From Bacteroidales bacterium (GTDB lineage Bacteria; Bacteroidota; Bacteroidia; Bacteroidales; UBA932): a stretch of DNA of 57,041 nt. The position numbers were made by a program, and so were the translations under genes. Below are positions 43,887 to 53,493 of this stretch, piece after piece. The stretch is from NCBI GenBank assembly GCA_020026275.1, contig JAHHQQ010000012.1:1-57041 (forward strand), in the 5' to 3' direction. The notes beneath the pieces were generated by a model. That model did not search any database, was not told the DNA's origin, and saw only the letters and a list, made by a program, of their open reading frames with translations. Numbering within the stretch: position 1 is the first letter of the stretch; each line of letters opens with the position of its first letter.

Positions 43887-46205
43887 ATGGCGGAAAATCT
43901 TGTTATAGTAGAGTCTCCGGCCAAAGCCGGAACCATCCAGAAATTCCTTGGAGACGAATATATCGTAAAACCTAGTTTTGGTCACATAAGGGACTTGCAG
44001 GACAAGAAAATAAGTGTAGATGTGGAGCATGGATTCGCTCCAGAATATGTAATTCCTTCAGATAAGAAAAAAGTAGTATCTGAACTCAAGAAACTGGCAT
44101 CACAGGCCAAAACAGTATGGCTTGCATCCGATGAAGACCGCGAGGGAGAGGCCATTTCATGGCATCTATCCGAAACATTGGGACTGGACCAGGACCACAC
44201 CCGTCGTATTGTTTTCCATGAGATTACCAAGCCGGCCATCCTCAAGGCAATCGAGAACCCAAGAAGCATTGACATAAATCTGGTCAATGCACAACAAGCC
44301 CGGCGAATCCTGGACAGACTTGTCGGTTTTGAACTGTCCCCTGTCCTTTGGAGAAAAATTCAGCCAAAACTATCAGCAGGCAGGGTTCAGAGTGTCGCCT
44401 TGAGACTTGTTGTAGATAGAGAAAGGGAAATCATTGCATTTGAAAGGACTCCTTATTATAATATGACGGCCATCTTCCACCCAGAAGGAACCGCCAAGAA
44501 CATTAAAGTCAATGCCACTCTGGATACTCGTTTCCCAGACGAGGAAGTCGCCAGACATTTTCTGGAAGACAGCATAGGAGCTTGTTATACCATTTCAGAT
44601 ATGGAGAAGAAAGATGGCGCCAGACATCCGGCGGCGCCCTTCACCACATCCACCCTTCAACAAGAAGCCTCCCGCAAGTTGCGTTTTTCTGTCAGCCAAA
44701 CGATGAGAATCGCACAGCAGCTCTATGAAAGAGGACTCATCACTTACATGAGAACAGACTCCACCAATCTGTCAGAACTGGCACTCGGTACTGCCAAAGA
44801 CTTCATCATCAACAACTTCGGAAAAGAATACACGCATAGAAGACAATATAAGACAAAATCAAAAGGAGCGCAAGAAGCCCATGAAGCTATCCGCCCGACA
44901 TTCATCAGCAATACTGAAATAGAAGGAACGCCACAAGAACAGAAGCTCTACAATCTAATCTGGAAAAGGACCGTAGCTTCCCAGATGGAAGATGCCAAGG
45001 TTCTGAGGACTGACATCACCGTCTCTTCCGACAAGAGAACGGAAAAATTCCATATCCATGCCAACCAGATTTTGTTCGATGGCTTCTTGAAACTCTATAT
45101 GGAAAGTACAGATGAACCAGAAGATGATGAAGAAGTCATTCTTCCAGATCTGAAAATTGGAGACAACATGAACGCCCTGTCACTGAGTGGAGAATGCAAA
45201 TTCACCGCTCCCCCATCAAGATATTCTGAAGCCTCATTGGTCAAGAAACTGGAAGAACTCGGAATCGGAAGGCCTTCCACCTATGCGCCAACCATCACCA
45301 CCCTTACGACAGGACGTGGTTATATTGTAAAGGGAGACAAGGAAGGCGAAGAAGTTCATCTTACCAACATATTATTAGAAAAAGACCTGATTTCTGAAAA
45401 GCAGGTAACAGAACACATCGGTGCAGAAAAAGGAAAATTACTTCCACAAGAAATCGGTATCATCGTAACCGACTATCTGGTCAAGAACTTTGAAACCATA
45501 CTCAACTATGATTTCACAGCCAACGTGGAGAAGGACTTCGACCGGATTGCCGATGGAAAACTTGTCTGGAATGATTTGATTGCCTCTTTCTATACTCCAT
45601 TCCACACCCGTATCGAAGAAACTCTTTCTGACAAAAACTACAACAATGTCAGCAGAGAATTGGGAACGGATCCGGAAAGCGGGCTTCCTGTCGTCGCCAA
45701 ATTCGGTCAATATGGCCCATATATCCAGAAAGGAGAAGGAGAGAACAGACAGTTCGCCCATTTGGGGACAGATCAACTTATAGAAAGCATCACTCTAGAA
45801 GATGCACTGAAATTATTCGAGCTTCCCAGGAAAGTCGGCACTTATAAAGATATCGAAATTATTGCTCTGAAAGGAAGATTCGGCCCATACTTGAAATATG
45901 GTGAAACCAACGTCTCCTTACCGAAAGGGGCTGACCCGATTACCATTTCGCTGGAAGAGTGCCAAAAAATCATTGACACACATGAGCAGAAACGCAGTGC
46001 AGTGGAAACCATTTTGGACTTTGAAAAAAGTGACATCAAGGTCATCAATGGAATCTACGGCCCCTATATCAAACATGACGGGGCGAACTACAAGATTCCA
46101 AAAGGTACAGATGCACACACCATGACTGAAGAGCAATGTCTGGAAATCATCAAAAATTCAGTTCCAACTGGAAGAAAATCCAAAAGAAGAACTTACAAAA
46201 AGTAA
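43887..46205 (+). CDS. topA: DNA topoisomerase I
   Basis: Type IA topoisomerase relaxing negative supercoils. 772 residues. Toprim domain with VIVESPAKA and the acidic triad in LASDEDREGEAI; active-site Tyr287 in YMRTDS; KLSAGRVQSVALRLVVDRE is the conserved clamp block. The C-terminus has three tandem repeats of the form GxFGPYxKxG (about 600-750) rather than zinc fingers, the layout usual in Bacteroidota. Monocistronic with its own terminator. Confidence 0.96.
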   Translation: MAENLVIVESPAKAGTIQKFLGDEYIVKPSFGHIRDLQDKKISVDVEHGFAPEYVIPSDKKKVVSELKKLASQAKTVWLASDEDREGEAISWHLSETLGLDQDHTRRIVFHEITKPAILKAIENPRSIDINLVNAQQARRILDRLVGFELSPVLWRKIQPKLSAGRVQSVALRLVVDREREIIAFERTPYYNMTAIFHPEGTAKNIKVNATLDTRFPDEEVARHFLEDSIGACYTISDMEKKDGARHPAAPFTTSTLQQEASRKLRFSVSQTMRIAQQLYERGLITYMRTDSTNLSELALGTAKDFIINNFGKEYTHRRQYKTKSKGAQEAHEAIRPTFISNTEIEGTPQEQKLYNLIWKRTVASQMEDAKVLRTDITVSSDKRTEKFHIHANQILFDGFLKLYMESTDEPEDDEEVILPDLKIGDNMNALSLSGECKFTAPPSRYSEASLVKKLEELGIGRPSTYAPTITTLTTGRGYIVKGDKEGEEVHLTNILLEKDLISEKQVTEHIGAEKGKLLPQEIGIIVTDYLVKNFETILNYDFTANVEKDFDRIADGKLVWNDLIASFYTPFHTRIEETLSDKNYNNVSRELGTDPESGLPVVAKFGQYGPYIQKGEGENRQFAHLGTDQLIESITLEDALKLFELPRKVGTYKDIEIIALKGRFGPYLKYGETNVSLPKGADPITISLEECQKIIDTHEQKRSAVETILDFEKSDIKVINGIYGPYIKHDGANYKIPKGTDAHTMTEEQCLEIIKNSVPTGRKSKRRTYKK

Positions 46206-46227
46206 GTTTTATGGCATAGAAAATAGA

Positions 46228-46253
46228 AGGTCCGCAAAAAAGCGGACCTTTTT
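46228..46253 (+). terminator. Terminator of topA
   Basis: AGGTCCGC (46228-46235), loop A6, GCGGACCT (46242-46249), then T tract. Confidence 0.9.
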
Positions 46254-46272
46254 CTATAAAACATCTACAAAA

Positions 46273-46304
46273 TTGTTACTTTCTAATAAAAATTTATATT
46301 TTTG
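46273..46304 (+). promoter_or_regulatory. Promoter of the Lrp/AsnC gene
   Basis: TTG (46273-46275), 21 nt, TATTTTTG (46297-46304). Start near 46310, leader about 19 nt. Confidence 0.55.
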
Positions 46305-46328
46305 TATAAATTTTAATTATGAAAAATA

Positions 46329-46826
46329 ATGGCAAATTACCAGATTGACCAGACAGATCAAAAGATTCTCTCTTTTCTAGTAAAGAATGCAAGAATGCCA
46401 TTCCTGGAAATTGCTCGGGAATGTGGAGTTTCAGGCGCAGCCATCCATCAGAGGGTCAAAAGATTGGAAAACCGGGGAGTCATCACTGGTTCCCGACTTC
46501 TTGTCAAACCTCAAGCTCTTGGATTGAACATCTGTGCTTTCATCAGCATCTCTCTTTCTGAAGCGAACAAGTACAATCTTGTAGTTGCTGCATTGAAAAA
46601 GATTCCAGAAGTAGTTGAATGTCACTTCATCACCGGAAAATATGCAATGCTCATCAAGATTTACTGTCAGGATAATGACCATCTGATGCAGGTTCTTCTG
46701 AACACCATCCAGAAAATCCCCTACATCCAAGCAACCGAAACCATGATTGCCCTTGATGAGGGAATTGATCGTCAAGTATGGGTAAAAGATTTCAAGAAGA
46801 CCACTTTTGATAAAGAAGAGATTTGA
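46329..46826 (+). CDS. Lrp/AsnC family transcriptional regulator
   Basis: 165 residues. N-terminal winged HTH (about 5-62; LDxxDxKIL-like QTDQKILSFLVKNAR, then FLEIARECGVSGAAIHQRVKRLENRGVI) and a C-terminal RAM/AsnC ligand-binding domain (about 70-150; ECHFITGKYAMLIKIYC). Such proteins sense amino acids and form octamers. No amino acid gene is adjacent, so the regulon cannot be inferred; it may regulate itself or distant genes. Confidence 0.92.
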   Translation: MANYQIDQTDQKILSFLVKNARMPFLEIARECGVSGAAIHQRVKRLENRGVITGSRLLVKPQALGLNICAFISISLSEANKYNLVVAALKKIPEVVECHFITGKYAMLIKIYCQDNDHLMQVLLNTIQKIPYIQATETMIALDEGIDRQVWVKDFKKTTFDKEEI

Positions 46827-46865
46827 CACATTTCAGAGTAATGTGCCAATACTGATGGATTACTG

Positions 46866-46901
46866 CAAAACTCCGGAAGCCAGATGGTTCACGGGGTTTT
46901 G
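46866..46901. terminator. Bidirectional terminator between the Lrp gene and ispD
   Basis: CAAAACTCCG (46866-46875) pairs with CGGGGTTTTG (46892-46901) with one wobble; the stem extends inside through GAA/TTC and CCA/TGG. It sits between convergent genes. Confidence 0.7.
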
Positions 46902-46927
46902 TTGTTGAATACCTATCTCTTTATCTT

Positions 46928-47632
46928 TTAACGGATTTTCATGAGCAGAGTGGCCAATCGGAAATCATCTGGGCGTGTAATTTTAAGATTGAACCTCTCT
47001 CCTTCACAATAGCGGATACGCCCTCCTGAGTCCAGAAGAACAGAGGCATCGTCCGTAAATTCCTCTTTATAAGGAACATCGTAAGCTCTCCGAATCACTG
47101 TCGATTTGAAGAGTTGTGGAGTCTGGACAGCAAAAATCTGGTCTCGGTCCACTTTCACATTGGGGATAGCCTCTAGTTGTCCTCTTTTGTCTTTGCGCAA
47201 AGCTGTCAGAGTATCCACCATCGGGAGGACAGGAATCAGAGCATCTTCTTCCATGTGCCCAGCCTCTTCAAACATTCTTCGAATCAGACCGGTCGAAATT
47301 AGAGGACGGACTCCATCATGTACCGCAACTAACGCCCCGTCAGGAATCTGGGACATGGCATTCTTGACAGAATGAAAACGGGTAAATCCTCCTTCCACAA
47401 TCATCTGCGGTGTATCCAGATTATGTACAAAACAATAATCTTTCCAAAGTCGGATACAATTGGCCGGAAGAACCACTACCATCCTAGCGTCAGGCATAGC
47501 CATCTCAAACCGATCTATCGTATGATGGAGAATCGCTTTTCCTGCGATTTCCATAAACTGTTTGGGCAACTCGGTTCCCATTCTAGTTCCACGACCAGCG
47601 GCCATTATGATTGCAAATTTATCTGTTCCCAT
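46928..47632 (-). CDS. ispD: 2-C-methyl-D-erythritol 4-phosphate cytidylyltransferase
   Basis: Third step of the MEP isoprenoid pathway: CTP plus MEP to CDP-ME. The frame is open from a GTG at 47641; the ATG at 47632 is preferred because it is three codons from the conserved start (FAIIMAAGRGTRMG); 234 residues. Also seen: LPKQF, VHDGVRPL and AVQTPQLF. It is divergent from mreB, with 86 bp between them. A -7 box TAAATTTG lies at 47655-47662 on the minus strand. Confidence 0.94.
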   Translation of the reverse strand: MGTDKFAIIMAAGRGTRMGTELPKQFMEIAGKAILHHTIDRFEMAMPDARMVVVLPANCIRLWKDYCFVHNLDTPQMIVEGGFTRFHSVKNAMSQIPDGALVAVHDGVRPLISTGLIRRMFEEAGHMEEDALIPVLPMVDTLTALRKDKRGQLEAIPNVKVDRDQIFAVQTPQLFKSTVIRRAYDVPYKEEFTDDASVLLDSGGRIRYCEGERFNLKITRPDDFRLATLLMKIR

Positions 47633-47718
47633 AAATATCACTTCATTCTCTCTACAAATTTAACTTTTTTTTGTATTTTTACAGAAATTAAGTAAAACCG
47701 AAAATATTTGACATTAAT

Positions 47719-48741
47719 ATGGCATTCAAGATGTTCACACAAGAACTTGCAATGGACCTCGGAACCGCCAATACCGTCATTTTCCAAAATGACCAGATTG
47801 TATTGGATGAGCCCAGTATCGTCGCAATTGACAATGATACCGGCAAATGTCGTGCTCTAGGTCAGAAAGCGAAATTGATGCATGAAAGGGTCAATCCAGG
47901 CATCAAGACCATACGTCCATTGAAAGATGGTGTGATTGCAGATTTCGAAGCCGCAGAAATGATGATCAGAGGCTTCATCAAACAAGTGAATAGCAAGAGC
48001 AGATCCATATTCGCTCCCAATATACGTATCGTCATAGGCATCCCTTCAGGCAGTACTGAAGTGGAAATCCGTGCTGTACGGGACTCTTCTGAACATGCTG
48101 GCGGAAAAGATGTCTATCTGATTTACGAGCCGATGGCCGCCGCCCTCGGTATCGGTTTGGACGTAGAAGCGCCTAAAGGGAACATGGTGGTCGATATAGG
48201 TGGTGGCACCACTGAGATTGCTGTCATTTCCTTAGGAGGTATCGTCATCAAAGACAGTATCCGAACTGCAGGTGACGTATTCACCATGGACATCCAGCAA
48301 TATCTTAAGCAGCAGCACAACATCAAAGTGGGAGAGATCACCGCTGAAAAAATCAAGGTTGCAGTAGGAGCGGTCATCCCAGAACTGGAGAACACTCCAG
48401 AGCCATACACAGTCAAAGGACCTAACTTCATGACCGCCCATCCGGTGGAAGCCATCATCTCCTATGATGAAATTGCCCATTGTCTGGACAAATCCATTGC
48501 CAAGATTGAAACTTCCATTCTGAGAGTACTGGAGCAGACACCTCCTGAACTCTACTCCGATATCGTAGAGAATGGTATCTTCCTTTCTGGCGGAGGCGCA
48601 CTCTTGAGAGGTTTGGACAAACGACTCAGTGAAAAAGTGAATATTCCTTTCCATGTAGCAGAAGACCCTCTTCACGCAGTGGCCAGAGGTACTTGTATCG
48701 CACTTAAGAACGCAGGCAACTATTCCTTCTTGATGAGATAG
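47719..48741 (+). CDS. mreB: Rod shape-determining protein MreB
   Basis: Actin-like filament protein guiding lateral wall synthesis. 340 residues. Nucleotide-binding motifs: MDLGTANT (phosphate 1), VVDIGGGTTEIAV (phosphate 2) and LSGGGALLRGL (adenosine). The KDGVIADFEAAEMMI block is typical of MreB. First of five same-strand genes; mreC follows after one base. Confidence 0.97.
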   Translation: MAFKMFTQELAMDLGTANTVIFQNDQIVLDEPSIVAIDNDTGKCRALGQKAKLMHERVNPGIKTIRPLKDGVIADFEAAEMMIRGFIKQVNSKSRSIFAPNIRIVIGIPSGSTEVEIRAVRDSSEHAGGKDVYLIYEPMAAALGIGLDVEAPKGNMVVDIGGGTTEIAVISLGGIVIKDSIRTAGDVFTMDIQQYLKQQHNIKVGEITAEKIKVAVGAVIPELENTPEPYTVKGPNFMTAHPVEAIISYDEIAHCLDKSIAKIETSILRVLEQTPPELYSDIVENGIFLSGGGALLRGLDKRLSEKVNIPFHVAEDPLHAVARGTCIALKNAGNYSFLMR

Positions 48742-48742
48742 C

Positions 48743-49597
48743 ATGCCGAAACGACGAAACATATTCCAGTTTATATTAAATGCAGCAATCTTCATTATTT
48801 TGGAGATTGCTGCTCTGGCTATGTTGAAGAACACCCATGGCATGCAGAATTTCTTCTTGACCAAAGGATCACATTACTTCATGGCCAAGGTTTGGGGAGG
48901 CAGTGAAGCTATCAGAGAATATTTTTCCCTCAAAAAGATCAACGAACAGTTGGCCATTGAAAATTTCAGATTGAGATCCTTGCTTCAGGTCTATCAGAAC
49001 TTGGAGCAAAGACAACATCAAGACCAACAGATGCAAAGCACCATCCAGTCTTTGGACAAAGGAGACTTCAAGTATATGCCGGCAACCATCATCAAGAAAA
49101 GCACCAACAAGCAGCATAATTTCCTGATTATAGACAAAGGAACCGACGATGGGGTGGTAGCTGGATGTGGAGTCATTACAGACAACGGCGTAGTCGGAAT
49201 CATAGATGCTGTCAGCAAACATTACGCCTATGCCATTTCCTTCATGAACAGCGACTTCAACCTCAGCGCCCGTTTGGGGAAAGAAGGTCCGGTCGGTCCT
49301 TTGAGATGGAATGGAAAAAACCCGCGCAAAGCCTATCTGAACGAAATTCCGTTGCAAAACAAATTTTCAGCAGGTGACACCGTCTATACCAGTGGTTTCT
49401 CCTCCATTTTTCCGGCAGGAATCCCCATTGGAACAACAGGAGAATCAAAAATCGTCAATGGTTCCACCTACAAGATTGACATTTCACTCTTCAATGACCC
49501 CAATGCCGTGAGATATGTCACACTCGTCAACTTTATAGGGAAAAAAGAAATAGAAGATTTGGAAAAGAAACAGGAAGCGGAAAAGAAAAAGAATTAG
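48743..49597 (+). CDS. mreC: Rod shape-determining protein MreC
   Basis: Inner-membrane protein with one N-terminal transmembrane helix (about 10-30), a coiled coil (about 65-105) and a periplasmic double beta-barrel domain (about 110-270; DDGVVAGCGVITDNGVVGII, then DTVYTSGFSSIFPAGIPIG). Activates PBP2-RodA. 284 residues. One base from both mreB and mreD. Confidence 0.95.
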   Translation: MPKRRNIFQFILNAAIFIILEIAALAMLKNTHGMQNFFLTKGSHYFMAKVWGGSEAIREYFSLKKINEQLAIENFRLRSLLQVYQNLEQRQHQDQQMQSTIQSLDKGDFKYMPATIIKKSTNKQHNFLIIDKGTDDGVVAGCGVITDNGVVGIIDAVSKHYAYAISFMNSDFNLSARLGKEGPVGPLRWNGKNPRKAYLNEIPLQNKFSAGDTVYTSGFSSIFPAGIPIGTTGESKIVNGSTYKIDISLFNDPNAVRYVTLVNFIGKKEIEDLEKKQEAEKKKN

Positions 49598-49598
49598 C

Positions 49599-50108
49599 AT
49601 GAAAAAGCATTTCATCATAAAATACATTCTACTGGTAATAGTCCAGATTGTCATCTGCAACTATTTCCATCTATCCGCCTATGTCATGCTGTCTATCCTT
49701 CCTGTTCTCATCCTGTGTGTCCCGACTCGTATATCCACGGCCGGAACCCTGTTCATCGCCTTTGGGACCGGTCTGTTGGTAGACTTTTTGGCAGACGGAG
49801 TCATCGGACTCAATGCGCTGGCTCTGGTTCCCGTCGCCTTCCTGCGGAAAAACATATACCGCCTCTATTTGGGAGAGGAACTCATCATCCGGGAAAGAGA
49901 TTTCACTATCCACAAATATGGAATATGGAAGGTTGGAGCCACTATCATGACCGCACAGGCCATTTTCTTGCTCGTATATTTATGGGCAGATGGTGCTGCC
50001 AGCAGACCGTTCCTGTTCAACCTCGAACGATTCGGCTGTTCTCTTGTCGTGGCAACCGTCCTCTCCACCATCATCGCAGAATTTGTCCAACCAGAAGAAA
50101 GGAGATAA
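49599..50108 (+). CDS. mreD: Rod shape-determining protein MreD
   Basis: Integral membrane protein of the elongasome, 169 residues with about five hydrophobic spans. Recognised mainly from position between mreC and mrdA and from the short, highly hydrophobic chain with GTGLLVDFLADGVIGLNALALV. Its 3' end carries the Shine-Dalgarno of the next gene. Confidence 0.88.
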   Translation: MKKHFIIKYILLVIVQIVICNYFHLSAYVMLSILPVLILCVPTRISTAGTLFIAFGTGLLVDFLADGVIGLNALALVPVAFLRKNIYRLYLGEELIIRERDFTIHKYGIWKVGATIMTAQAIFLLVYLWADGAASRPFLFNLERFGCSLVVATVLSTIIAEFVQPEERR

Positions 50109-50112
50109 AGCC

Positions 50113-51957
50113 ATGACGCCAGGAAGAGACAAGAAATTGATGGTCGGACTTTGCTGCATGGCTCTCATTCTCATCGTCAAGTTGTTTGTCATCCAGATAG
50201 TTGATGACAAATACAAGATTGACGCCTCCAACAATTCCATGGTATATGACATCATCTACCCGACACGAGGCATCATCTACGACCGGAACGGAAAAATTAT
50301 CGTAGGCAACAAAGTCGCTTACGATCTTTTAGTGACACCACGAGAAGTCGGCCCGTTTGACACAACGCTGTTAGCCAGCGTACTGGATGTACCTACGGAA
50401 TTTATCAAAGACAAAATGACGGAATATCGCCGTTTCCGCAGAAAAATCGGATATCAGACTGTAGTCATGATTCGTCACATCAATCATGAGACCTATATGA
50501 AATTTGCAGAAATGCAATATAAATTTCCTGGTTTCAAGGGACAAGCACGAAGTATCCGCGACTATCCCATTAATGCCGGAGGCAATCTTCTTGGCTATGT
50601 GTCCGAAGTAGATGCCAATTTCATCAAAAAACATCAGGGAGAATATCGTTCTGGAGATTATGCCGGCAAAACAGGAATTGAAGCGGCCATGGAAAAAGAG
50701 CTCAAAGGAGAAAAAGGATATCACATCTATCTGAGAAATTACCGGAACCAGATCCAAGACAAATACAGAAATGGAGAAATGGATAAAGAAGCAGTTCCTG
50801 GCAATGATGTCGTCACAACCATTGATGCGGATCTCCAACAATATGGACAGGAACTGATGAAGAACAAGGTCGGGAGTCTGGTCGCCATTGAACCCAAGAC
50901 AGGAGAAATCCTGACCATGGTATCCAGCCCAGGCATCGATGTGGAAATGCTGGCCGACATCGGCAAACATTATACGGAGATCATCCAGAATCCATACAAG
51001 CCGATGTTCAATCGTGCCGTACAAGCCCCTTATCCTCCCGGTTCTGTATTCAAGCTCGTCAATGGACTCATTGGCCTGCAAGAAGGGGTTATCTCTCCAC
51101 AGACAGCCTACCCGTGCTACAAAGGATATCATTACGGAAGAAACGCCAAATTAGGATGCCACAACCATCGTTCCCCTCTGGTTTTTGAAGAGGCCATCAT
51201 GATGTCCTGCAACGCCTATTTCTGCTATGTACTGAAAAATGTGCTGGAGAACAACAAATACTCAAACATAGATGCCTCCTTGAACAAATGGCAGGAATAC
51301 GTCCAAAGCTTCGGCTTCGGCCACAAGTTGGGAAGTGATTTTCCTGCCGAACTGGGAGGGACCCTTCCCAGCGCCAAATATTACAACAAGATTTATGGAA
51401 AAGGCCACTGGAAATTCAGTACTATTTTGTCCATTTCCATCGGTCAGGGCGAAATTGGTGTAACGCCTCTGCAAATTGCCAATCTGTGCGCCATCATGGC
51501 CAATAGAGGCTATTACATCATTCCACACATCATCAAAGATTCCCAAAATATCCTGATTGATCCGAAATACAAGGAAAAAAAATACACCATGGTAGACTCC
51601 TCCTATTTCAATCTGGCCGTACCGGGCATGTGGAGAGCCGTCAACAGCGGTTTCGGCTCCGGCGGTACCGCTTCCATCGCAGCGGTGGAAGGACTGGACA
51701 TCTGCGGAAAGACCGGAACGGCACAGAACCCACGAGGGGCGGACAACTCCGTATTCATCTGCTTCGCACCGAAGGATGACCCGAAGATTGCCGTTGCCGC
51801 CTACCTGGAAAATGCTGGTTTCGGAGCCACTTGGGCTGCACCGATCGGATCTCTTCTAATTGAGAAATATCTCAACGGTGAAATTAGTGAAAAAAGGAAG
51901 CCACTGGAAAAAAGAATGTTGGAAGGCAACTTGCTTTCTCGTGTAAAGAAAAATTAA
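50113..51957 (+). CDS. mrdA: Penicillin-binding protein 2 (elongasome transpeptidase)
   Basis: Class B PBP crosslinking lateral wall peptidoglycan. The frame opens at 49990 inside mreD; the ATG at 50113 is chosen for its Shine-Dalgarno AAAGGAG (50098-50104) at good spacing and because it begins the short cytosolic tail before the transmembrane helix (about 9-28); 614 residues. Pedestal domain with RGIIYDRNGKIIVGN, then the transpeptidase: SVFK (Ser311, Lys314), SCN, and KTG (Lys533-Gly535). Four bases after mreD, 15 before rodA. Confidence 0.95.
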   Translation: MTPGRDKKLMVGLCCMALILIVKLFVIQIVDDKYKIDASNNSMVYDIIYPTRGIIYDRNGKIIVGNKVAYDLLVTPREVGPFDTTLLASVLDVPTEFIKDKMTEYRRFRRKIGYQTVVMIRHINHETYMKFAEMQYKFPGFKGQARSIRDYPINAGGNLLGYVSEVDANFIKKHQGEYRSGDYAGKTGIEAAMEKELKGEKGYHIYLRNYRNQIQDKYRNGEMDKEAVPGNDVVTTIDADLQQYGQELMKNKVGSLVAIEPKTGEILTMVSSPGIDVEMLADIGKHYTEIIQNPYKPMFNRAVQAPYPPGSVFKLVNGLIGLQEGVISPQTAYPCYKGYHYGRNAKLGCHNHRSPLVFEEAIMMSCNAYFCYVLKNVLENNKYSNIDASLNKWQEYVQSFGFGHKLGSDFPAELGGTLPSAKYYNKIYGKGHWKFSTILSISIGQGEIGVTPLQIANLCAIMANRGYYIIPHIIKDSQNILIDPKYKEKKYTMVDSSYFNLAVPGMWRAVNSGFGSGGTASIAAVEGLDICGKTGTAQNPRGADNSVFICFAPKDDPKIAVAAYLENAGFGATWAAPIGSLLIEKYLNGEISEKRKPLEKRMLEGNLLSRVKKN

Positions 51958-51972
51958 AGCAAAGGAAAAGAT

Positions 51973-53430
51973 ATGGAAAGATCATTCAGATCAAGAAGCT
52001 TGAGACAGTCTGTAGATTGGAGTCTGGTCATCTTGTACCTGATTCTCACTTTCATCGGCCTGGTCAACATCTATGCGTCCATCTACTCCGACAACCCGGC
52101 CTCCATCTTCGACCTGAGCTGCCGAAGCGGGAAACAATTCCTTTGGATGATGGTCAGTTTCAGTCTGGCGGCACTGATACTTTTTGCCATACCGGCCCGA
52201 TTATGGGAGAACCTGTCTATCCCCGGCTATGTCATTGTCCTGATTCTTTTGGTCGCGGTCATCTTTCTGGGACGCGAAGTGAAAGGCTCCCATTCCTGGT
52301 TCAGTTTCGGACCTATCCGGTTCCAACCTGCCGAAATCTCAAAAATATCGACCTCCCTGCTGCTGGCGTTCGTCATGAGCAGAGAAGGATTCAAGATATC
52401 AAAGATCAAAGATTTTACAAAAGTGGCTCTGATCATTGTCATTCCAATGTTAGTCATTTTGGCCGAAAAGGAGGCTGGCAGTGCTCTCGTCTATATTGGA
52501 TTCATGTTCATGCTCTACCGGGAAGGCTTGTCTGGCTGGTTTATTGTCGCTTTTGGACTGGGCATCCTGCTCTTTGTCCTGACCCTGACCACTTCACCAT
52601 TCATCTCCCTCCTGGTGCTCATGACCTGCATCAGCATTTTCAATATTCTGAACGGGAGCAAACTATGGAAAGGCATCCTTTCACACCTGGCCTTCCTGCT
52701 GCCGCTGAGTTTCCTTCCTTTGATTTGGAAACAAATTCAGCCAGAATCTGCTTTCAGTTTCCTTCCGCAAATTGATCCAATCTATATTCTCATTGGTACG
52801 GGAGTCATTGCCATTCCATTCTTCCTATATGAGGCCTTTCAAAAGAATGCCCACTATCTCTATATATCCGTTTTAGGATTCATAGTGGGTATAGCTATGA
52901 TATTCTCCACCGATTTCCTATTCAACAACATCCTCCAACCTCATCAGAGAGGAAGGATTGAAGTACTGCTGGGAATGAAAGAAGACCCTTCTGGGGTAGG
53001 CTACAATGTAAACCAGTCCATGATTGCCATCGGCTCGGGCGGACTGACGGGCAAAGGCTTCCTGCACGGAACCCAGACGGCCTATGGTTTTGTCCCGGAG
53101 CAGAGCACCGACTTCATTTCCTGCACCATCGGAGAAGAATGGGGATTCATCGGATCTGCCGGTACTATCCTCATATATGTATTCCTTATGCTGAGAATCA
53201 TCTATGATGCAGAAAAAAGCCGAGAAAAATTTACAAGAATATATGGCTACTGTATCACATGTTGCATCTTCATGCATGTATTCATCAATATCGGAATGAC
53301 CATCGGAATCATGCCAGTAATTGGAATACCTTTACCTTTGATTAGTTATGGAGGCTCTTCTATAGTAACATTTACAATTTTATTATTTATCTTTATCGCC
53401 CTGGATAGACAAGAAAAGAAATACTTTTAG
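51973..53430 (+). CDS. rodA: Rod shape-determining protein RodA (SEDS glycosyltransferase)
   Basis: Multi-pass SEDS-family polymerase of the elongasome, partner of PBP2. 485 residues, somewhat longer than the E. coli protein because of an enlarged middle region (about 215-285). Motifs: GSHSWFSFGPIRFQPAEISKI early, and ESTDFISCTIGEEWGFIGSA and IPLPLISYGGSS late. Last clear member of the mre operon; no terminator is visible before the next gene. Confidence 0.95.
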   Translation: MERSFRSRSLRQSVDWSLVILYLILTFIGLVNIYASIYSDNPASIFDLSCRSGKQFLWMMVSFSLAALILFAIPARLWENLSIPGYVIVLILLVAVIFLGREVKGSHSWFSFGPIRFQPAEISKISTSLLLAFVMSREGFKISKIKDFTKVALIIVIPMLVILAEKEAGSALVYIGFMFMLYREGLSGWFIVAFGLGILLFVLTLTTSPFISLLVLMTCISIFNILNGSKLWKGILSHLAFLLPLSFLPLIWKQIQPESAFSFLPQIDPIYILIGTGVIAIPFFLYEAFQKNAHYLYISVLGFIVGIAMIFSTDFLFNNILQPHQRGRIEVLLGMKEDPSGVGYNVNQSMIAIGSGGLTGKGFLHGTQTAYGFVPEQSTDFISCTIGEEWGFIGSAGTILIYVFLMLRIIYDAEKSREKFTRIYGYCITCCIFMHVFINIGMTIGIMPVIGIPLPLISYGGSSIVTFTILLFIFIALDRQEKKYF

Positions 53431-53493
53431 AATCCAGCTGACCATTCTGACAAAAAAACAGAAACTAAATAAACCAAGATTTTTTCAAACACT

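Noticed and set aside
43200..46300. Possible CRISPR array or tandem repeats
   Set aside because: The only repetition here is at protein level, in the topA C-terminal repeats; no direct DNA repeats with spacers were seen here or elsewhere in the window.
46319..46348. Nine-codon frame overlapping the start of the Lrp/AsnC gene
   Set aside because: Out of frame and very short; no sign of a leader peptide such as repeated regulatory codons.
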